Positions 21,838 to 33,446 are shown, counted from the first letter of the stretch. The stretch is DNA of 64,000 bases from Plantago ovata (GCA_028274465.1 CM051456.1:73642753-73706752); one strand, 5' to 3'. Notes: generated from the letters alone by a model not told the origin. Made by a program: numbers and translations.

Positions 21838-23163
21838 ATGATGTCCATGCGCGCTCGCATGACACCCCAATTCTCGCAGGTGAGGAGAGGATCTTCCATA
21901 TACCTGGAAGACGAGTTAAGGAGGTATGAGGTGTCGGCGTCCATGGTGAGGTACTTACCGAGGTACGAAGATGGAGTAGGGATGGACGCATGGAGTTTCA
22001 TTCGATCCGATGAGGAGGAAATAGAAAGAATTCCAGCAGAAGGGTTTACTAAGGACCAATTATGCAGGAAACTATTTTCTTTTTCTCTTGGGTATAAGCC
22101 GAGGCGTTGGATTGCAATGTTTGAACCAGGATCGCTGAAAACTTGGGGCCAAGTAGTAGAGGAGTTCTTGGCGCGGTTCATGCCTTATCATGAGACAATT
22201 GCCTTACGTGATAGGATACAATATTTCGAGCAAGGAGAGTATGAGCAATTTTGTGACGCCTACGAACGTTTTGAGATGTATAAACGTGAGTGCCCCCATC
22301 ACCGTTTCGAAGATGGGGAGTTGATTTGGTGCTTCGTTGGTGGACTTCGTGAAGAGGAACGACTTAGAGTGGATCAGTTGAGAGGCGGTCTGGGAGAATG
22401 TACGGTCGACGAGGCAGAAGAAGTCCTCCGTAAGTACGCCAGAGGTTCAACACAATCCGACGAGGTCATACCAATTCACATCACCGCAAAGGAAGTAGAT
22501 CGAGGTGAAGCAGGAAGCTCATCCGAGGAGTATTTTGAAACCGAAGAAATCAGTGAGAAAGATGCACATGCCGAGCAAGTTGAAGATGACCTTCGTATAG
22601 CAAAAGTTGTTGAAGGAGCTGAAGTAACTGAGCATCTTACGGAAGAATTCAGCTTGTTGAATTGTGCTGAAGTAGAAGAGGTTCGAGAACTTGAAGAGGA
22701 GAAAGGATTGGAAGGCGACGCCCCCCTGAAGGTGGGGGGCGAGTCGCCCAGCATGGGGGGAGAACCGCCTCCCATGACCAGTGAGCTGGACGACCCCAGC
22801 TCCCCTGTTTCTTTACTCCCAGACATTCGCATCAACCCAAAACCACTTCCTTCCGTTACTACTGAGGTTCTTAAGTACAAAGAGGTGAATCTACTTCTCC
22901 GAGGTGGAAAGCTTGACAAGCAAGATACACAGGAGCCACCACTAAACAAGCACCTCGATGAAGTCAAAGTGAATGTCCTCCTATTGATGAAGTCCTTATT
23001 GGATATGCCTGCAAAGCAAACCAGTCCATTCACCATGGTGAGATCTTTGAGGCTTCCTAGGTCTCTTTGCTACATCGGACCAAGAGAATGGCGGCCACCA
23101 TGGGGAGGTACTCTTGAGTCCATTCTTGAATACTCAGCCGACCGAGGCCAAACCGTTCGGTAA
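21838..23163 (+). CDS. F unit 2 gag-like protein, intact frame
   Basis: ATG at 21838 gives about 441 residues. The N-terminal half resembles a retrotransposon capsid: the RYLPRYEDGVGMDAWSFI start, the FEPGSLKTWGQVVEEFLARF helix region and the ECPHHRFEDGELIWCFVGGL block. An acidic region follows (about residues 190-290), then a Gly/Pro segment encoded by GC palindromes (about 295-315), then a leucine-rich tail ending shortly after KVNVLLLMKSL. No zinc knuckle and no protease are seen. It matches the element B gag (31312-31977) in the capsid part. It would act in particle assembly for a polymerase-less element. It is the only unit without a stop. Confidence 0.85.
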   Translation: MMSMRARMTPQFSQVRRGSSIYLEDELRRYEVSASMVRYLPRYEDGVGMDAWSFIRSDEEEIERIPAEGFTKDQLCRKLFSFSLGYKPRRWIAMFEPGSLKTWGQVVEEFLARFMPYHETIALRDRIQYFEQGEYEQFCDAYERFEMYKRECPHHRFEDGELIWCFVGGLREEERLRVDQLRGGLGECTVDEAEEVLRKYARGSTQSDEVIPIHITAKEVDRGEAGSSSEEYFETEEISEKDAHAEQVEDDLRIAKVVEGAEVTEHLTEEFSLLNCAEVEEVRELEEEKGLEGDAPLKVGGESPSMGGEPPPMTSELDDPSSPVSLLPDIRINPKPLPSVTTEVLKYKEVNLLLRGGKLDKQDTQEPPLNKHLDEVKVNVLLLMKSLLDMPAKQTSPFTMVRSLRLPRSLCYIGPREWRPPWGGTLESILEYSADRGQTVR

Positions 23164-24614
23164 CATCTAGTATCACTTTTTATTTACTCATTCTCTTTTG
23201 CTAGGGACTAGCTTAAGTTTCATGAGGGGGATGGGATGTGAACCATGATGTTAAGTATTGTTTGGCTTTGTGATGTTGAGTAGGATAGTCTTTTTTTTTT
23301 TAATTGCATTTGCACGTTTACTGCTTTCCTAGGATAGTCTTGCATGTTTTATATGGAGTTTATTGCCGAATTTTTTGAACTTTTTTATTGGGTAGATCAA
23401 CTAGCTATGTCATTAATCGTATGCTTCATCTCTATGAATTTGTTTGAGGTTTTTCTCGCTTGGCTTGTCACATTTATGTATTGCACTTAGTTGAACTAGG
23501 TAGTCTCGATATCACTTAGTGGTGTTTTCTCTACTGCGGTTCACGAAGGCCTTTATAATAGGATGATGCATGTTAGGGTCTTATGGCTGTTTTCCCGAGT
23601 AATTATGTACCTAAGAGGCAACAAGTCTTCACCATGCTTTGAGATTGCTAAATGCCTAGGAAGGAGGTAGTGTGAGGTTGTGTGATCCTTTGTTTATAAC
23701 CTATTCTTCCGAATAGGTTTTGGGGAGGGGGTTACACCATCATTAGACGTGTTTCTGTTTTTCATTTTTCGTATCGTGAGTTTATTTTTCCTTTTCCGTA
23801 ATTTTGTAATCCAACCTATTCTTTCGAACAGGTTTGGGGAAGTCGTGTGAGTCTTTTTGTTTCTCTATTTGTTATGCTACTGCTGGCTAGAAAAAAATCG
23901 GAAAAAAAGAAAGAAAATTTCCAGAAAAAAAAGAAAGAATCTGGAAAGAAAAAAAGAAAAAAAAGAGAAAAGACCCCAAAAAAGCAAATAAGGGTCCAAA
24001 AAAGAAAGCCAAATAGAAGTTTAGCAAAGTGTTGAGTCTTTTCCATTTTTCGTATTGTTCGTAATCATGTTTTTTATCTTTTATCTTTTTTGTCTTGAGT
24101 GTCATCTGTTCTAGACCACCCTCGTCCTGCCATTCAGGAAGTGGTGAATAGCTTAAGACTTTACTTGAGAGATGGGTAGAATACGGGAGTGTTATCTTTT
24201 ATAAGGAACCCTCCTTCGTTTGATGAGAGCCAGTACTGGTTCAACCTCTTTTGAGGGAAAGTCTTAACATGGTGGAACAACAGTAAGTCCTCAGTTTCAT
24301 AGGCACGGGGCAACCATTCGTATCTTAGCATGCATCATTACGTCGTCACTGACTAGGTCCAGGTAGAGAATGTTACGAGAGACTATCTTGTCTTGACATA
24401 AGTGCTTATGTGGATGTGTGTAAGTCAATCGGGGTATTCTTCAACCTATATTCATGCTTTGATTTATATGGTTTTTGTTCATATGTTATTTGATAGATTC
24501 AGTAATTTAGTTCATTTTATTTGGCATGAAACTCCATTTTGAGTCTTGCATGTTTTTTGTATTAGAGTCTAGCTTAGTTGCTTGAGGACAAGCAAAGGTT
24601 CGGTTTGGAGAGTT
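23164..24614 (+). other. F unit 2 3' noncoding region
   Basis: It is nearly identical to the unit 1 counterpart, with the same A/G block (about 23890-23995) and polypurine tract before LTR3. No gene is seen. Confidence 0.8.
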
Positions 24615-25877
24615 TGATAAATGTGTATTTTACACTTTTATTCGAGTCTTTTTCACCTATTTTAGCTATCCTCTATGTTAATTTAGCTATATTTTAGTAC
24701 ATTTTATTAGAATAGTGTCACGTTTCCCTTTAGATTTTATTTTACAGGTTTTGGTTGAAATTCGGAGATTTCGGGGCAATTATATTGAAGTCTACAAGGA
24801 ATTGGTGTTCCAGAAGCCTATTTGGAGTATCTGAAGGTTTCCGGATAGGATTTGGAGTCTAGGGGCCGAATCTGGAGGTTAGAAGGCTACTAGAAGTCTT
24901 AAACCGAGTCCGAAAAGGTGAAGAAATCCAAATCCGTGTCGAAAAACGCGGAAATTCCGCGAAATACTGGGGGGTGAACCGCCGGAGTCAGGGGGCGAAC
25001 CGCCCCGGAGTTATTTCGGGCCTATATATATTGCTCAGTTTTCTCTCCGAAAATCATATCTTTCCAAGCCTACTTTCTCACCTCTCTCTATAGTTTTAGG
25101 TAGGAACTTCCCGGGGCCTGTCCTGGGAGTTTCGTAGCTTAGGGGATACTTTTTCATAGCAGATTGGAGCGCGTAGGATCGCAATCATCCGGAGATTGAC
25201 AACCTTCGGTAACTTTGTATCTTACAGTTTTTATGTACTTATTTTATTCTTCTTTCAATATGTTTTCTTCTATGATTGCTATTGATTGCATGCCTATTAT
25301 GAGTAGCTAAACTTATCATTGGTGGTAGTATGTGAATTCTTAGCGAGGGAAGATAATCATGCTAATGGCTATATCGCGCATTATACTCCGCGTCATTGCT
25401 TTATTTCGTTGATCAGTTGCAACCAAAATTCTCGTATGTTGTATTGATTATTATGCACGCATGGACACTAGTCGACCATCAGACCAATTATCTTCGTAGT
25501 GTTGAATAATTACGGAACACATTAGGACAATCGTTGTTGACTAGTCAGACCAAATTATCTTCGTAGTGCTTAATACTTGCAACAGGACGCAAGATTGATT
25601 CAAAGATCTCTATGCAAGACCGAGGAATTTATGCATGATTATCGACTCATTATGTTAAGAAGGACCATACTATCACCAATCTCCATTATCTGCTTGAAAA
25701 ACCCTATTGCTTTCTATCTGCTGTTTTATATTCTTAATTAGATTTGATAAAGCTAGTATAGTCCTGAGAGAACGAAACTCGAGTCATTCTACTACTACAC
25801 TACGGTTTTCGTTGTAGTTGTGGATTGCCTTTGGCTAAATAACAAATTTATTTGATTGACCTTGACAACGTTCATCA
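24615..25877 (+). repeat. F LTR 3 (1263 bp)
   Basis: It starts TGATAAATG, a G to A change from TGATGAATG, and ends TTCATCA. Confidence 0.95.
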
Positions 25878-25880
25878 AAT

Positions 25881-25898
25881 TGGCGCCGTTGCCGGGGA
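25881..25898 (+). other. F unit 3 primer-binding site, canonical
   Basis: It reads TGGCGCCGTTGCCGGGGA, fully complementary to the tRNA-Asp 3' end. Units 1 and 2 carry a shared mutation instead. Confidence 0.9.
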
Positions 25899-26129
25899 CT
25901 ATACTCCTTTTTTCTATTTAATTTGTTTATATTTACAGCTTTAGATTCCTAATTCTATTAGTTTTAGTTTTCCTTTTTAATCTCTCTCTAATACTGCTTT
26001 CCTAGTCTGTTTCTAATTTCCCTTTCCTAGCCTTAGTAGTATTCGATATCTAGATTTATTCTCGATTTTTGAAATTTCTAACGAGGCTAATTTTTTGTTT
26101 TGAGTTACTCTTACTACAGACATACAGGT

Positions 26130-27313
26130 ATGATGTCCATGCACGCTCGCATGACACCCCAATTCTCGTAGGTGAGGAGAGGATCTTCCATATACCTGGA
26201 AGACGAGTTAAGGAGGTATGAGGTGACGGAGTCCATGGTGAGGTACTTACCGAGGTACGAAGATGGAGTAGGGATGGACCCATGGAGTTTCGTCCGATCC
26301 GATGAGGAGGAAATAGAAAGAATTCCAGCAGAAGGGTTTACTAAGGACCAATTATGCAGGAAACTATTTTCTTTTGCTCTTGGGTTTAAGCCGAGGCGTT
26401 GGATTGCAATGTTTGAACCAGGATCGCTGAAAACTTGGGGCCAAGTAGTAGAGGAGTTCTTGGCGCGGTTCATGCCTTATCATGAGACAATTTCCTTACG
26501 TGATAGGATACAATATTTCGAGCAAGGAGAGTATGAGCAGTTTTGTGACGCCTACGAACGTTTTGAGATGTATAAACGTGAGTGCCCCCATCACCGTTTC
26601 GAAGATGGGAGTTGATTTGGTGCTTCGTTGGTGGACTTCGTGAAGAGGAACGACTTAGAGTGGATCAGTTGAGCGGCGGTCTGGGAGAATGTACGGTCGA
26701 CGAGGCAGAAGAAGTCCTCCGTAAGTACGCCAGAGGTTCAACACAATCCGATGAGGTCATACCAATTCACATCACCGCAAAGGAAGTAGATCGAGGTGAA
26801 GCAGGAAGCTCATCCAAGGAGTATTTTGAAGCCGAAGAAATCAGTGAGGAAGATGCACATGCCGAGCAAGTTGAAGATGACCTTCGTATAGCAAAAGTTG
26901 TTGAAGGAGCTGAAGTAACTGAGCATCTTACGGAAGAATTCAGCTTGTTGAATTGTGCTGAAGTAGAAGAGGTTCGAGAACTTGAAGAGGAGAAAGGATT
27001 GGAAGGCGACGCCCCTCTGAAGGTGGGGGGCGAGTCGCCCAGCATGGGGGGAGAACCGCCTCCCATGACTAGTGAGCTGGACGACCCCAGCTCCCATGTT
27101 TCTTTACTCCCAGACATTCGCATCAACCGAAAACCACTTTCTTCCGTTACTACTGAGGTTCTTAAGTACAAAGAGCTTTATCTACTTCTCCGAGGTGGAA
27201 AGCTTGACAAGCAAGATACACAGGAGCCACCACTAAACAAGCACCTCGATGAAGTCAAAGTGAATGTCCTCCTATTGATGAAGTCCTTTTTGGATATCAC
27301 TGCAAAGCAAACC
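26130..27313 (+). pseudogene. F unit 3 gag, truncated and frameshifted
   Basis: TAG at 26169-26171 replaces the CAG of the other units, 13 codons after the ATG. One G is missing near 26609, shifting the frame between the HHRFEDG block and the following tryptophan. The frame is then cut at 27313/27314, where interior sequence joins directly to the middle of an LTR. Confidence 0.9.
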
Positions 27314-27730
27314 ATGGACACTAGTCGACCATCAGACCAATTATCTTCGTAGTGTTGAATAATTACGTAACACATTAGGACAATCGTTGTTGACTAGTCA
27401 GACCAAATTATCTTCGTAGTGCTTAATACTTGCAACAGGACACAAGATTGATTCAAAGATCTCTATGCAAGACCGAGGAATTTATGCATGATTATCGACC
27501 CATTATGTTAAGAAGGACCATACTATCACCAATCTCCATTATCTGCTTGAAAACCCCTATTACTTTCTATCTGCTGTTTTATATTCTTAATTAGATTTGA
27601 TAAAGCTAGTATAGTCCTGAGAGAACGACACTCGAGTCATTCTATTACTACACTACGGTTTTCGTTGTAGTTGTGGATTGCCTTTGGCTAAATAACAAGT
27701 TTATTTGATTGACCTTGACAACGTTCATCA
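27314..27730 (+). repeat. F LTR 4 remnant (3' 417 bp)
   Basis: It matches the last 417 bp of LTR3 (25461-25877). The first 846 bp of this LTR and the 3' part of interior 3 are deleted. It ends TTCATCA directly before CATAA. Confidence 0.95.
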
Positions 27731-29417
27731 CATAACTACGCATAGTTGTTCGAAGGGTGATTACCGAACAATGGAAGTACCCACCGGACACTCCCATCGA
27801 TGTATACTGTACACCGAATTGTCTATGGGAACCGGTAAGTTGTCGAAGTGATGCCAGTCGTCCTTTGGACTTACAGGACTTTATCATTACATTTTTTGCC
27901 CCATATCCTTGGTGGACCCGTCGATGTCAGCTCTGAATAAGCAGTTGACCCAAGACACGATCCAGGATGATGGCCACATACAAATGGGGATGATAAGTTT
28001 TTCTGTGAAGGATTCATCTCTCATGTGTAGCACAAGAGAGCACTGCTCATAGTCGTTCATAGTTGTGATTGGTAAAATCACTGGCCAGCGTATCAATATT
28101 ATTATGATAGTCATAATAGATATTGGATTCACCATGCAACTCATTGAAGACGCCCGTGGATGTATTATTGGGATAGACACTTCATCGATCCTAGATGCAT
28201 TCGAGTCAGTCAGATGAAGGGACGTTACCATCGCCGCGTTGAGCGCACCAGACTTCACAACGAAAGGGTTTGCTTTGAGAAACCTCTCAAACGTCCTCAT
28301 GTATTAATATTGCAAATGGAACCGTCTAGGAACTCCATTTTGCCTAGTCTAAGACTTGCTTAATACAATGAGGCCCTATGGGTCACACTATGTGGTGATT
28401 CAGCTTATCCGAATATCCTTGAAGATGGAATCGCAATTAATTTTGAATTAATTGTGATTGATGGATTATAATTGATTTGGAATTAATTATAATAATTTGT
28501 GGCTCAATTAATGATTTGGAATTATTAATTGAATTGGTTGATTAATTGTATTTTATGTAAATACAATTAAAGATTATATTTTAGAAATATAATAGAGGTT
28601 TGATTTGAAAGGATATGTTAATTTAGAATTAATATATGCACATGGGCAAAATCTACTTGAAGTTTGAATTGCCTTAGAACTATAAGTGGGTCCCAAAATC
28701 GGGACCCACCTATCACCCTAGGGACGCGCGCGCGCAAGATGGAGTAGGGGAAGGAGTTCGACTTCTTCCTCTATTAGAAGTCAAGGGATAAGTTAGATTT
28801 TCCTGATTGAGTTCTAACTTGATTGGGAATGAATCTAGACTTGAATTGGTTTCCTAGTGCGATAAGAATTAGATTCTTATTCCTTTATGAAGTCTAATTG
28901 ATTATTCACTAGGCTTCTATTGACTACTGTATATAGTAGACTATTAGAGAGCTTTTAACATAAAGTTCAATACACAGACATACAGTTAGTCTGCCAGTTT
29001 TCTTAGAGAAAATAAAAGCTCTCCCCTACCTCCATACTAGCCACGCACGCGCCACCTTTCACCGGAGGAAAACTGTCGCCCCATCTTCTTGGCCACATAA
29101 AGAATATCCTAGCATTCTTTCCGATAAGCTGTTCATCCGTGGATACCAAGGTTGAGGTTCAAGGAGCTGGAAACTGACTTTTATTGTCTTGCAGATAATC
29201 AAAGTATTGCAGATATCTTCGACTTCGATGAAGGAGAACATTCACCGGATTATTACGAAGACTTGGAAGTTGTGCTTGCTTTAGGAGTATTGTAAGTCTT
29301 ATAATTGACGTGTTTAAATATATACGATATATACATAATCAATTAACCTGCATGTTAAGAAATTTTTTGAAATTCCGCTGCGTACCCTAGGGGTAACTCT
29401 GACCGTATTTTCTTACA

Positions 29418-29422
29418 GGCTT
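29418..29422. other. Target-site duplication of E, right (GGCTT)
   Basis: Matches 7024-7028 and directly follows the ACA end of the E LTR. Confidence 0.9.
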
Positions 29423-30222
29423 ATCCCCTTAATGTCACTAATTCCCCATCCTATGGCTGCAGAATTTTCCTTCAGGACTTGGACGAGCCTACCTTCTTCT
29501 ATGCTAGATAGGTGTGAAGAAATGATTACAGGCTTTTTCTTATTTTCCCCGAAGTAAACATACTTAAGGAGCGCAGGAAGGGGTTTTAGTTCTAGGCTAG
29601 GCTCTTCTGGAAGTCTGTCATCTCCCTATTCTTCCTCTATGGGTTCAAGCACCTCTTCTCCGAATGGGATTTCGGGTGTGCTATCCATTATCTCGACTAG
29701 TTCCCTTGCTTCCTCAGACATGTAACAAGTCTCCACTTGCATGGTTAGTGTCAATATTATCACTGCAATGGTGAAATTCAGAAATCACAGAATCATAGCA
29801 ATCAATAAACTTCAATTGTTCTATAACTTCTTTATGGACTACACTACATCCTACCAATTCAATTTTCTCACCCGTTACCTCCATGGTGATTTTCTTGCCT
29901 TGTAGTTCAAGGCATGTATTGGTAGTGGCCATGAATGGTCTCCCAAGCAGCACCACGTGTTCGCGGACATGGATTTTTCCTTCCTCGGCTGACTTCATCA
30001 CGACAAAATCTACAGGAATTATTAGTTTATCTACCTTCATGAGGATATCCTCAATTATTCCCACAGGACGTTTCACGCTTTGGTCTGCCATCTGTACAAC
30101 CATCTCGGTTGGCTACATTTCCCCAAGGTCTAGGGCTTTGTATACTGAGTAGGGCATCAGGTTGATGCTAGCTCCTAAGTCGAGCATAGCCTTGGTGGAC
30201 CATCCATTCCCCATTGTAATAT
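29418..30222 (-). pseudogene. Protease and pre-RT spacer of element B
   Basis: The protease motif, reading DLGASINLMPYSVYKALDLGE in minus frame, lies near 30130-30200. The frame 30103-29714 holds the following protease part, with VKRPVGIIEDILMKVDKLIIPVDF and the VVLLGRPFMATT flap-like block. The active site is Asp-Leu-Gly rather than Asp-Thr/Ser-Gly, as commonly seen in Athila-type elements. A stop lies shortly after DLGE and the frame changes before it. The spacer down to 29418 leads into RT at 7028. Confidence 0.8.
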
Positions 30223-31977
30223 CTATGAGAAGCGGCCTGGGTCTCTTTGCTTCGTGGGTAGCCCCGCTATAGAATTCACTGTCTCAATACCTGTCGCGTC
30301 TCCCCCTAGTGCAATCTTTTTGTTACTCTTCACCCCCCGAAAGAACTTCGTATAGGCTGGAACATTCTGGATGAGCTCTAATAGAGGAACATTAACTTCG
30401 ACTTTAGAGAGGCGCTTGAATAGCGGTGACTCCTGTATATCTTTCTTGGCTGGCTTGATCCTACCAGGGAATGACATGTGAGGTTTCGGGGGCACATAAG
30501 GGTCGGGAGACTTATGAAGTCCCTCCTCGATATTTGGTGTGTCCCCCTTCTCCCCATCGTTGTCTCCGTCTTCAGATGTGCGGGGTGCATTGTCTTGCAC
30601 TTGAGGGTCTGTTGATCCTTCACCTACTTCATTCTCTTTGCTTGTCCCTGCATTGTTAGTCACAATAGATTTAACATGTTTAGGACGTACAAAATTAGGA
30701 ATTTTAGTTACCTTCCCACCACGAAGGAGTAGGTTTACTTCCTCGAACTCATGGACCTCGGTAGTAACCGCTGGAACGGGCCCCACATTATGAGTATCAT
30801 CGACGACGGGTGAAATCGGGGAGCAGGGGTCGTCCATCTCCATGGTGGTCTCCGGCGGACCGCCTCCCACGCCCGGCGGACCGCCTAGTGTGGCAAGTGG
30901 GGGGCCTTCCGCACTGCAGCTGTGCGGCGGACCGCCCCCCACGCCCGGCGGTGCGCCAGGTAGTGGCAGGGGGCACGCCTGCTCGCTGGACGTGGGGGGC
31001 GCACGGCCCCCCACACCAGGCGGACCGCCTCTCACGTCCAGTGAGGCGTCCCCTGGATTTTGGTCTCCGAACTCTCGTGCATTGATTTCTTCTACCTTTT
31101 CACACTTTAACAAACTGACTTCCTCCATTAGTCGCTCAGTTACTGCTACCCCCTCAAAAACCTGTGCTATACGGAGGTTCTGTTCAACTTGTCTTGCATG
31201 TGCGATTTCAAATACACTCTCAGTGGCTTTAATTCCTTCATAAATTGCAAGTTCATCCTCCGCACTAATATCGTCTTCTCGAAACTCCTCAGATAAGCTT
31301 TCAGTTCCACCTCAGTCTAGCCTCTCGTTGGCGATGTTACTTGGTGTTAGTCTCTCGGACTGCGCGGATCCTCTTGCGTACTTACGGAAGACCTTTTCTG
31401 CCTCTTCAACCGTGCAATCTTCCAATCCTCCGCAAAACCCATCCACTCTAAGCCTAACCTCATCGCGTAACCCACCAACAAAATGCCAAATCAACTCCCC
31501 ATCGTCGAAACGGTGATGGGGGCACTCTCGTTTATACTTCTCAAACCGATTGTAGGTGTCACAAAACCGCTCATCTTCTCCTTGCTTGAAGTGTTCAATC
31601 CTTTCTCGCAAGGCCATTGTCTCTTGGTAGGGCATAAATCGCGCCAAGAACTCCTCCACTACTTGGTCCCAAGTCCTCAGTGATCCCGGTGCCAACCTTG
31701 TAATCCAAAGTCTTGGTTCATACCCCAAGGCGAAAGAAAATAATTTCCTGCATATTTGGTCCTCCGTAAACCCCTTAGCTGGAATTCTGGCTATTTCCTC
31801 CTCATATGATTGAATAAAACTCAGTGGATTCATCCCCGCTCCTTCCTCAAACCTTGGTATGTTCCTTAACACGGAACTTGTCACCTCATACCCCGTCAGC
31901 TAATCCTCCAAGTATATAGCTGATCCTCTCCTAACCTGCGAGAATTGTGGGGTCATGCGATCCCTCATGGATGTCAT
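30223..31977 (-). pseudogene. gag and linker of element B
   Basis: ATG is at 31977. The capsid region (31884-31312) matches the F gag, with the EEGAGMNPLSFIQSYEEEIARIP and FALGYEPRLWITRLAPGS blocks. TAG at 31900-31902 and a TGA just before 31312 interrupt it. The frame 31128-30223 continues with an acidic part and a Gly/Pro-rich linker with GGPPGVGGGPP-type repeats encoded by GC palindromes (30850-31040). A helical segment of the NVPLLELIQNVPAYTKFF type follows, which is characteristic of Athila and Tat gag C-termini. Confidence 0.85.
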
Positions 31978-32139
31978 ACCTGGATATCTGGGAAAGGAGT
32001 AACTCAAAACCAAAAATCAGTCCTGTTAGTTCTGACCAAAATTTGGAACTCAACTTCTAAACTGGAAAACTAGATTACTTTATCCTGGAAATTGAATGCT
32101 GAAAATACAAATAAGCGAAAGAGTAAAAAGGAGTTATAA

Positions 32140-32157
32140 TCCCCGGCAACGGCGCCA
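32140..32157 (-). other. Primer-binding site of element B (tRNA-Asp)
   Basis: The minus strand reads TGGCGCCGTTGCCGGGGA, three bases from the LTR end. Confidence 0.9.
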
Positions 32158-32160
32158 ATT

Positions 32161-33446
32161 TGATGAACGAGATTGTCATATTCGAACAATCAAATAAATT
32201 TGTTTTAGCCAAAGGGCAACTCACAACTACACAAAACACGTAGTGCAGAGGTAAGATGACCTCGAGTGTCGATCTCTAGGGACTAAACTAGCTTTAACTA
32301 AATAACTATATATAATTTCAGAAAACAAATTTATCTTAACTTGACTTAACAATATATGGAGAGAGCTGGTGATAGTATGCTCGTTCTAAGCATCAAGTTC
32401 TAATTATGCATGAAAATGCAACTCGTACTGCCTTACAAGTAATTCGAATTAACAAACACCAAAGACAGATTTGTAGACGTGTATTTTGAAAGCTTCCTAT
32501 CTATACTAATACTTGGCTAAGGTTGTCAGTCTTAGTTCAAGCAGTACTTGTAATCGAAGATATTGAAAACGGTGATCTTGAATTGTCCTAGTGTTTCTAA
32601 CACTTTTATACGAAGATGTTTGGCTTAGTCGGATCAAAGATTCGAATATAATCAATAAAACAAGTAAAAGACTCAGAAACTCAATCATGCATAATACCAA
32701 CCCTAGCTACGAATTCACATACTATCACCAACTAGATGCTTAGCTACTCATATCAATAATGCAATCAACAATCATAATCAAAACAATAATGAATGAAAAC
32801 ATGTTGAATTGAAAGATAAATAGCAGAATTGTGAGATACAAAGTTACCACCAAAGGTTGTCAATCTCCGGTGAATTGCTAAACTCACAAAGATCTAGCAA
32901 GGTGAGATCAATTGATGTCCAAATCTCTCCTCTAGATCCAAATTCGCTAAGATACAGTAGTTCTAAGAGAAAAAATACCCAGAACAAGCTCTAGGGTTTA
33001 TGTCTGCAAAATTATGATGAAATATATATAGTTGCTGTCGGAAAGCCCCCGGCGGACCGCCCCGTACGCGGCGGTGCGCCGGACACGCGGCGGACCGCCG
33101 CGTACGCGGCGGTGCGCCTGGCAAGGGAAGAGAGTTGCCCGTGCCAAATTCTTCCTCCGGATCTTCGATTTCGGCCCCTTGCACGGTTTTGAGCTCCGAA
33201 ACTTGGTCGTTTGGCCTGGAAACTCGTCCCGGTACTCCTTGACACACCACCGGTGATCTCGTTGCACCAAAACATCATTGTTTCGCCATGAGTTATATTA
33301 AAAACGTGATTTTCACCTAAAACCTGGAAATAAAAAAAGAAATGGAAACGTGACACTATTATAACAAAATGCACTAAAATGCATGCAAGAGGATAGCTAA
33401 ATTGGTGAAAAAGACCCGAATGATAGTGTAAAAAACACTGTCATCA
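32161..33446 (-). repeat. 5' LTR of element B (1286 bp)
   Basis: On the minus strand it starts TGATGACAGTG at 33446 and ends TTCATCA at 32161. A GC palindrome cluster (33046-33120) lies next to the TATA-like run at 33024-33032. Flanking bases on the right are GCTTC; the matching duplicate is not in the window. Confidence 0.9.

Larger units (their letters stand above)
16029..27730 (+). mobile_element. Tandem non-autonomous gypsy array F
   Basis: The order is LTR1 (16029-17291), interior 1 (17292-20321), LTR2 (20322-21584), interior 2 (21585-24614), LTR3 (24615-25877), interior 3 (25878-27313, cut), LTR4 remnant (27314-27730). LTR starts are spaced exactly 4293 bp apart, and all complete LTRs are 1263 bp. 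Interiors hold only a gag-like frame and a 1.45-kb noncoding part; there is no protease, RT or integrase. One CATAA duplication flanks the whole array. Elements of this kind must borrow polymerase proteins, plausibly from an Athila-type relative such as B, whose gag is similar. Confidence 0.95.
7029..29417 (+). mobile_element. Copia element E, containing Cassandra and array F
   Basis: It has LTR, tRNA-Met type PBS, leader with tandem repeats, gag-protease-integrase-RT-RNase H order (the copia order, integrase before RT), polypurine tract and 3' LTR. After removal of array F and one copy of its duplication, the 3' LTR is 2096 bp against 2095 for the 5' LTR. It is inserted in the B polyprotein with duplication GGCTT. 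Coding capacity is lost through stops, a frameshift and the Cassandra insertion. Confidence 0.95.
15615..29417 (+). repeat. 3' LTR of copia E, interrupted by array F
   Basis: The two parts, 15615-16028 and 27731-29417, match consecutive parts of the 5' LTR (7029-9123). The gap is array F plus one copy of its target duplication. Net length is 2096 bp. It ends TTCTTACA followed by GGCTT. Confidence 0.95.
3943..33446 (-). mobile_element. Athila-type gypsy element B, split by E
   Basis: The minus-strand order is LTR (33446-32161), PBS, gag (31977 on), linker, protease, then a break at 29418/7028 caused by copia element E, then RT, RNase H and integrase down to 4276, then a GC-rich 3' region. Reading across the two copies of GGCTT joins the pre-RT and RT segments in the expected order. 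The gag linker and protease, including an aspartate-leucine-glycine-alanine active-site variant, are typical of the Athila lineage. The 3' LTR is not seen; element A interrupts the 3' region at 3943 and the rest lies left of the window. Many frameshifts and stops make B non-coding. Confidence 0.85.
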
